Source: Treponema sp. OMZ 798 (GTDB lineage Bacteria > Spirochaetota > Spirochaetia > Treponematales > Treponemataceae). Taken from it: a stretch of DNA of 64,000 nucleotides. Location of the stretch: NCBI RefSeq assembly GCF_024181385.1, contig NZ_CP051305.1, positions 1,426,001-1,490,000 of the forward strand. The letters run 5' to 3'. Made by a program: the position numbers and the translations under genes. Numbering within the stretch: position 1 is the stretch's first letter; every line of letters begins with the position of its first letter. Below, piece after piece: positions 59,413 through 64,000 of the stretch. The notes under the pieces were generated by a model. It saw nothing but the letters and a program-made list of their open reading frames with translations. It was not told where the DNA came from and made no database searches.

Positions 59413-60398
59413 TCCGTTTTTTTATCCTTGTAATAGTTTAATAAAATTTTAGAAAAATCTTCATTTTCAATTTTTATATCATAAATATTTTCTTTATCAT
59501 CTAAAGAATTAAAAATTTCTTCCATTGTAATCTGTTTGTCAACTTCAAATGAAATACTGTTTTTTTGAAGATCTTTTTCTCTTATATTAAAATTGTTTTG
59601 TAGTTTTTGGGTTAAATCAATATTCTTTTTATACAAAAGTGTAACAATTTTAGACTTATCGTAATTTTCTATAAATTCATGAGTTCTTATATCTTCTTGT
59701 AATCTTCCGTTGTTTAAAACCAACAATCTTTCAGACAGATTGATTATATCATCGGAATTATGAGAAATTAAAATTAAAATAATATCATTAGATTGTTTAT
59801 AAGTTTTTATCAGATTATAAAATTGTTCTTTTACTTCAAGATCCAAACCTATTGTCGGTTCATCTAAAAGAAGGATTTTAGGATTATGAAATAAAACCAA
59901 AGCGATTTCACATTTCATTTTTTGTCCTAAAGACATTTCTCTAATGGGCTTTTTTAAAAGGTTTTCAAGTTTAAACAAATCGATAAGACTGTCTAGCCTT
60001 TTATTTGCTTCATCTTTTTCGATTTTATAAATAAGCCTAAAAAGTTCTAAAGATTCTCTAAAAATCATATTTTGGTAGAGCTGACTTCTTTGACCGAAAA
60101 TAACACCTATATTCCGTTTGTATTCTTTTTGATTTTCATAAATATTTTTTTGATTAAATAAAACTTCTCCGTTCGTAGGCCGCAAAATACCCGAAATAAT
60201 TTTTATCAAGGTAGATTTCCCTGAACCGTTTTTGCCGACTATCGCAACATTTTCATTATTCTCAATCTTAAAAGAAATATCCGTTAAAGCCTTAACCTCA
60301 GAATAATCGGCCTTAAACATATCTTTTACGATACCTAAAAATCCGAATCTTCTTTCTTGAGTTTTATATGTTTTATTGATATCTTTAAGTTCAAGCAT
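59409..60398 (-). CDS. ABC-2 type exporter ATPase subunit
   Basis: A 329-residue ATPase with Walker A VGKNGSGKSTLIKIISG, Q-loop in GVIFGQRSQLY, signature REMSLGQKMKCEIALV, Walker B KILLLDEPTIGLD and switch His in LISHNSDD. The signature is MSLGQ rather than LSGGQ, as in NatA/COG4586-type ATPases. The N-terminal extension (TQERRFGFLGIVKDMFK) also fits COG4586. AAGGA precedes the start. It lies 25 bases after mfd on the same strand. Confidence 0.88.
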   Translation of the reverse strand: MLELKDINKTYKTQERRFGFLGIVKDMFKADYSEVKALTDISFKIENNENVAIVGKNGSGKSTLIKIISGILRPTNGEVLFNQKNIYENQKEYKRNIGVIFGQRSQLYQNMIFRESLELFRLIYKIEKDEANKRLDSLIDLFKLENLLKKPIREMSLGQKMKCEIALVLFHNPKILLLDEPTIGLDLEVKEQFYNLIKTYKQSNDIILILISHNSDDIINLSERLLVLNNGRLQEDIRTHEFIENYDKSKIVTLLYKKNIDLTQKLQNNFNIREKDLQKNSISFEVDKQITMEEIFNSLDDKENIYDIKIENEDFSKILLNYYKDKKTE

Positions 60399-60423
60399 AA
60401 TTATTTTTCCTTTGCGGTTTACC

Positions 60424-63400
60424 CTACATCAAGCTGCCGAGTTTTTCGCGGATGAATTCGCTTTTTTCTTTTAAGCCTATCTTGCCCGTTTGGAGGATGA
60501 GGACATTCGGGGCCTTGGGGTCAAGGCTTACACGGCCTGCGGATTCTTTTATCATGCGCAAAAGTTTATCTACCGATATTTTTGATACGCGCGCAAACTC
60601 TATTCGGACGGCGGCCTTTCTTTCTTTTAGGCTTGCAATCGAAAGATGATTACAGATAATTTTTATTTCGGAAAGTGCCAAAAGGCTTTCCACCTCGGAG
60701 GGTGCGGGGCCGAAGCGGTCAAGAATTTCGGAGTAGACCCTGTCGAGGTCTCCCTGCACCTTGACGGCGGCAATTTTTTTATAAACTTCCATCTTCGTTT
60801 CGGGACTTGAAATATAGGAATCGGGGATAAAGCCCGAGTACTCAAGCTCGATAACGGATTCTTGAACGGGCTCATAATCTTGGTTTTGAAGTTTTTGAAC
60901 AGCCTCATCCAAAAGGCGCAAATATAAATCGAAGCCGACGGAATAAATATCGCCCGATTGTTCCCTGCCCAAAAGATTTCCGGCTCCTCTTATTTCCATA
61001 TCCTTCATCGCAATTTTAAAGCCGGAACCGAGCTCGGTAAAGTCGGAAATAACTTGAAGCCGCTTCATTGCAATTTCGGAAAGGGCCTTATCGTCAGGAT
61101 ATAAAAGATAGGCATAGGCCTTTTTATCGGAGCGGCCTACCCTTCCCCTCAACTGATAAAGCTGGGAAACGCCGTACATGTCGGCTCTGTCTATGATGAT
61201 GGTGTTGGCATTCGGAATGTCGATACCGTTTTCGATAATGGTGGTCGCAATTAAAACCTGAAAACCGCCCATACTAAACCGTTCAAAAATTTCTTCAAGT
61301 TGGTTCGGAGACATTTGACCGTGGGCTGTCTCAATCATAATCTCAGGCAAAAGGGATTGAAGCATAAAAAGAGTTTCATCTAAACTTTCAACCCTGTTAT
61401 GAAGATAAAAAACCTGCCCGCCCCGAGAAGATTCCCGCCTTATAACCTCGGCAACTTTTTCGGCATTGAACTCGGCAATAACGGTTTCGACAGGCTTTCT
61501 GTTTTGAGGAGGAGTTGCAATTACGCTCATGTCTCTTATTTTTAAAAGAGACATGTGAAGGGTGCGCGGAATTGGAGTTGCAGAAAGAGAAAGACAGTCC
61601 ACATTGTGCTTCATCTGTTTTAATCTTTCCTTATCCTTAACACCGAAGCGCTGTTCTTCATCGACAATCATCAAACCCAAATCCTTAAAGACAACATCCT
61701 TTTGAATTATGCGGTGAGTTCCGATCAAAATATCAACTTCGCCCTTTTTTAATTTTTCCAAAACTTTTTTTTGTTCTCCCTTTGGAACAAAACGGGAAAG
61801 ACGGGCCAGCTTTACGGGAAAGTTTTTAAACCTCTTATCTAAAGTTTCAAAATGCTGTTCCGTCAAAATAGTTGTAGGAGACAAAAAGGCAACCTGCTTT
61901 CCGCTCATAACGGCTTTAAAAGCCGCGCGCATTGCAACCTCGGTTTTACCGTAACCTACATCACCGCAGATAAGCCTATCCATAGGAACTGGTTTTTCCA
62001 TATCCTCTTTTACCTCGGCTATGCAGGTAAGCTGGTCATCGGTTTCTTCATAAGGAAAGGCAGCCTCAAAGGCCGTCTGCCATTCATCGTCTTTTTGAAA
62101 AGCAAAACCGGTACTCGCCTTTCTTTTGGAATAAAGGTCGATGAGTTTTGCCGCTATATCTTCAACCGATTTTTTTACCTTGTTTTTTCTGTTCTCCCAA
62201 GACTTGGAGCCGAGGATATCGAGGTGTGGAGCCTCTCCTTCGTTTCCTATATAACGCTGAACAAGGTCGGCCTGCTCAATCGGAATAAAAACGGTTTCAT
62301 CGTTTGCATATAAAAGATTTATATAATCTCTTTCAGTGTCTAAAATTTTAACACGCTCGATACCGCGGAATTTTCCTATGCCGTAATTTACATGAACAAC
62401 ATAGTCTCCCGGATTTAATTCGATGAAAGTATCGATAACGGAACTCTTTGCAGTCTTTACCGATTTTGGAATTCTTCTGCGGCGGCCGAAAATTTCGTTT
62501 TCGTGAATTACCAAAATTTTTAGATCAGGAATACCGAAGCCGCCTGAAAGGTTGTATGGCAAAATCTTTATCCGCTCTTCATGCAAAATCTCTTCGATAC
62601 GGAGAGCCTGATTATCGCTTTCGGCAAATACAAAGATAGACCAATTATCGTTTAAAAGGTTATTTAATTCTTCCCGCAAATAAACTATGTTCCCGAAAAA
62701 ACTGCGGGGCGGATCGGTTTTAAATTTAAGAGTTTTTGTTTTATTTTCTTGTTCAGCAAGCGTTCTAAAATAAATCGACTTATTATATTTTTGTACATTG
62801 CTTTCAAATTGAAGTAAGATGCGTTGAGGTTCGGGATATTCCGAAATCAGGGCCTTTCGTTTTTCGTTTTCGTCAAATTGAGTTTTTGTTTTTTTATAAA
62901 GCCCCATGTATTCTCTAAGTAAAACTTCGGAAGAATTTTTTTGTCTGTCATAATCGGCATAAAAAACAGGAATCTCATTTAGTTCCGCATATTCCAAAAC
63001 TGAAGAGCTTTTTTCAAATGCAAGCGGATAAAAAATTTCTTCTCCCTCAAAGGTTTTATATTCTTTTAAGGCATCAACAATCTTTAAAATGTTTTCGGAG
63101 AACTCCGAATAGGTTTTTAAATTTTTTTCCAAGCAATCGATACGCTCGTCATTCCAAATAACTTCTTTTACGGGATAAAGGTTAATCTTTTTATGTTCTT
63201 CTAAAGAACCCTGACTTGCTATATCAAAGCTCTTTATTTTTTCTACCCTGTCAAAATCAAATTGAATTCGGTAGGCCGTTTTTTCGGAGCCCGAATTGGA
63301 AGCAAGGCAGATATCCAAGACTTCACCGCGCAGGGCAAACTCCCCCCTCACGCTTACACGAGGAACCCTTGTATACCCCCAAAGGGTTAAAAGCTCTGCA

Positions 63401-63891
63401 ACGCTTAAAATATCCAAACTTGAACCGGCAGAGATTTCTACCTTGTTTTGTTTTAAATAATCGGCCGGAGGAACCGGAGTTAAAAAAGAGCGCTGACAGC
63501 TAATAAAAACGGGAGGCTTATTTTTTGCATAAGATTCATTCCCGGATTCCAACAAACGGATCAGCACTTCGGCTCTTTCCGAAAAAACGGGAGCCGTCGG
63601 CGAAATCGGCCTATAGGCAAGAGAGCCCCACCAAGGCAAAACAAAATTTTCTATTCCGGAAAAATCCAAGTCGGCCCTTACGGCCTCAGCTTCCTTTTCG
63701 GTAGGCACTACAACGAGGACGGGCTTGCGGGTTCTATACAGATACTCCGTTAAAAAAAAACCGAAAAGGCCTCCCGAAATCCCTGTGAGGTTGTAGGGAT
63801 AAGAATTTTCATCTATCTCATCGAAGGCATTTTTCATATCCTTCCATGAGCGGATAGAACTTTGTAAGGAATCTATTAGAGGCTGAGGCAT
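60424..63891 (-). CDS. mfd: Transcription-repair coupling factor Mfd
   Basis: Displaces RNA polymerase stalled at DNA lesions and recruits UvrA. The 1155-residue protein shows the N-terminal UvrB-like module, the RNA-polymerase-interaction domain (VVHVNYGIGKFRGIERV), and the RecG-like motor: Walker A GDVGYGKTEVAMRAAFKA, DEEQRFGV, SATPIPRTLHMSL and QLRGRVGRSDKKAYAYLLYP. A C-terminal TRCF domain follows. Length is normal. The ATG directly follows the stop codon of the upstream TPR gene, so translation is coupled; no separate ribosome-binding site is evident. Confidence 0.97.
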   Translation of the reverse strand: MPQPLIDSLQSSIRSWKDMKNAFDEIDENSYPYNLTGISGGLFGFFLTEYLYRTRKPVLVVVPTEKEAEAVRADLDFSGIENFVLPWWGSLAYRPISPTAPVFSERAEVLIRLLESGNESYAKNKPPVFISCQRSFLTPVPPADYLKQNKVEISAGSSLDILSVAELLTLWGYTRVPRVSVRGEFALRGEVLDICLASNSGSEKTAYRIQFDFDRVEKIKSFDIASQGSLEEHKKINLYPVKEVIWNDERIDCLEKNLKTYSEFSENILKIVDALKEYKTFEGEEIFYPLAFEKSSSVLEYAELNEIPVFYADYDRQKNSSEVLLREYMGLYKKTKTQFDENEKRKALISEYPEPQRILLQFESNVQKYNKSIYFRTLAEQENKTKTLKFKTDPPRSFFGNIVYLREELNNLLNDNWSIFVFAESDNQALRIEEILHEERIKILPYNLSGGFGIPDLKILVIHENEIFGRRRRIPKSVKTAKSSVIDTFIELNPGDYVVHVNYGIGKFRGIERVKILDTERDYINLLYANDETVFIPIEQADLVQRYIGNEGEAPHLDILGSKSWENRKNKVKKSVEDIAAKLIDLYSKRKASTGFAFQKDDEWQTAFEAAFPYEETDDQLTCIAEVKEDMEKPVPMDRLICGDVGYGKTEVAMRAAFKAVMSGKQVAFLSPTTILTEQHFETLDKRFKNFPVKLARLSRFVPKGEQKKVLEKLKKGEVDILIGTHRIIQKDVVFKDLGLMIVDEEQRFGVKDKERLKQMKHNVDCLSLSATPIPRTLHMSLLKIRDMSVIATPPQNRKPVETVIAEFNAEKVAEVIRRESSRGGQVFYLHNRVESLDETLFMLQSLLPEIMIETAHGQMSPNQLEEIFERFSMGGFQVLIATTIIENGIDIPNANTIIIDRADMYGVSQLYQLRGRVGRSDKKAYAYLLYPDDKALSEIAMKRLQVISDFTELGSGFKIAMKDMEIRGAGNLLGREQSGDIYSVGFDLYLRLLDEAVQKLQNQDYEPVQESVIELEYSGFIPDSYISSPETKMEVYKKIAAVKVQGDLDRVYSEILDRFGPAPSEVESLLALSEIKIICNHLSIASLKERKAAVRIEFARVSKISVDKLLRMIKESAGRVSLDPKAPNVLILQTGKIGLKEKSEFIREKLGSLM

Positions 63892-64000
63892 TTAAATTCT
63901 TACTCGTTTGAGGGCATCAGCTGCATCCTTAAAATCGGGACGGAGTTTTACGGCTGTCTGATAAGCCGCAATCGCACCTTCTTTTTCCCCGGCCGCTTCA
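63892..64000 (-). CDS. C-terminal end of a TPR protein, partial
   Basis: The last 35 codons of a gene entering from the window edge, ending at TAA 63892, immediately before the mfd start. The visible residues include EGAIAAYQTAVKLRPDFKD then AADALKRVR, a standard tetratricopeptide repeat (Ala, Tyr and Pro at the repeat positions). Nothing more can be said about its function. Confidence 0.7.
   Translation of the reverse strand, partial: EAAGEKEGAIAAYQTAVKLRPDFKDAADALKRVRI

Noticed and set aside
57883..60398. Horizontal transfer of the ABC-2 exporter
   Set aside because: The genes look more AT-rich than neighbours, but membrane proteins rich in Ile, Phe and Asn explain that; no repeats or mobile genes flank them.
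1..64000. CRISPR array, prophage or integrase-bearing island
   Set aside because: No regularly spaced direct repeats, no cas, integrase or phage structural genes were seen; gene content is housekeeping with a few accessory genes.

Overview
The window reads as chromosomal DNA of an oral-type treponeme, closest by recall to Treponema denticola. The grounds are an AT-rich sequence, a FlbB-like periplasmic flagellar collar protein, a Maf-type (DUF115) glycosyltransferase, Rpn/PDDEXK_2 putative transposase genes in degraded form, and many short secreted proteins. Names come from motif recognition by eye; no database search was run. About 60 protein genes, one tRNA gene (tRNA-Gln) and two pseudogenes are packed tightly, often with 4-20 bp overlaps.

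Layout. 1-4 kb, minus strand: dnaG-rpoD-(zinc-ribbon protein). 4.2-5.2 kb: a frameshifted Rpn-family gene followed by a palindromic repeat. 5.2-10.7 kb: PepSY-like, S41 and HtrA-like secreted proteins plus a large exported protein. 10.7-14.3 kb, minus: ispE-spoVG-tRNA-Gln-rplY-tilS. 14.4-22.8 kb, minus: nrdR-nrdD-hflK-hflC-flbB-MBOAT-SGNH, with an NrdR box in the nrdR promoter. 22.8-24.6 kb: an AAA ATPase. 24.7-27.1 kb, plus: a three-gene secreted operon ending in a FecR-domain protein. 27.0-31.5 kb, minus: PilZ, HEAT, ComEC and YigZ proteins. 31.5-37.9 kb: a CPBP protease on plus; a HerA-like ATPase, signal peptidase I, a PASTA-bearing PBP and Maf on minus. 38-45.9 kb, minus: an unknown protein, transketolase, a TldD/TldE pair and an ABC exporter. 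46-47.5 kb: hemerythrin and a second Rpn gene disrupted by a palindromic element. 47.6-52.7 kb, plus: recN followed by a tightly coupled set (unknown protein, HD hydrolase, cNMP-fold protein, LysM/LytM protein). 52.8-57.9 kb, plus: hpf, hprK-ptsH, a second TldD/TldE pair and an HD protein. 57.9-64 kb, minus: a TPR protein end, mfd and a three-gene ABC-2 exporter.

Three observations stand out. First, seven genes (starts at 5770, 12098, 14307, 31546, 45903, 46033 and 53258) have sigma70-like promoters whose -10 box ends only 6-10 bases before the start codon, with no usable Shine-Dalgarno sequence. This predicts leaderless or near-leaderless mRNAs and also fixes several start codons. Second, the anaerobic-type ribonucleotide reductase ends just after its zinc site and has no glycyl-radical motif, and no other frame or downstream space could supply one. 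Third, both Rpn-family genes are broken and each is associated with the same type of palindromic element. Smaller regulatory finds are a palindromic operator over the spoVG promoter, an NrdR box filling the nrdR promoter spacer, and a strong terminator lying inside the antisense-strand coding sequence of yigZ.
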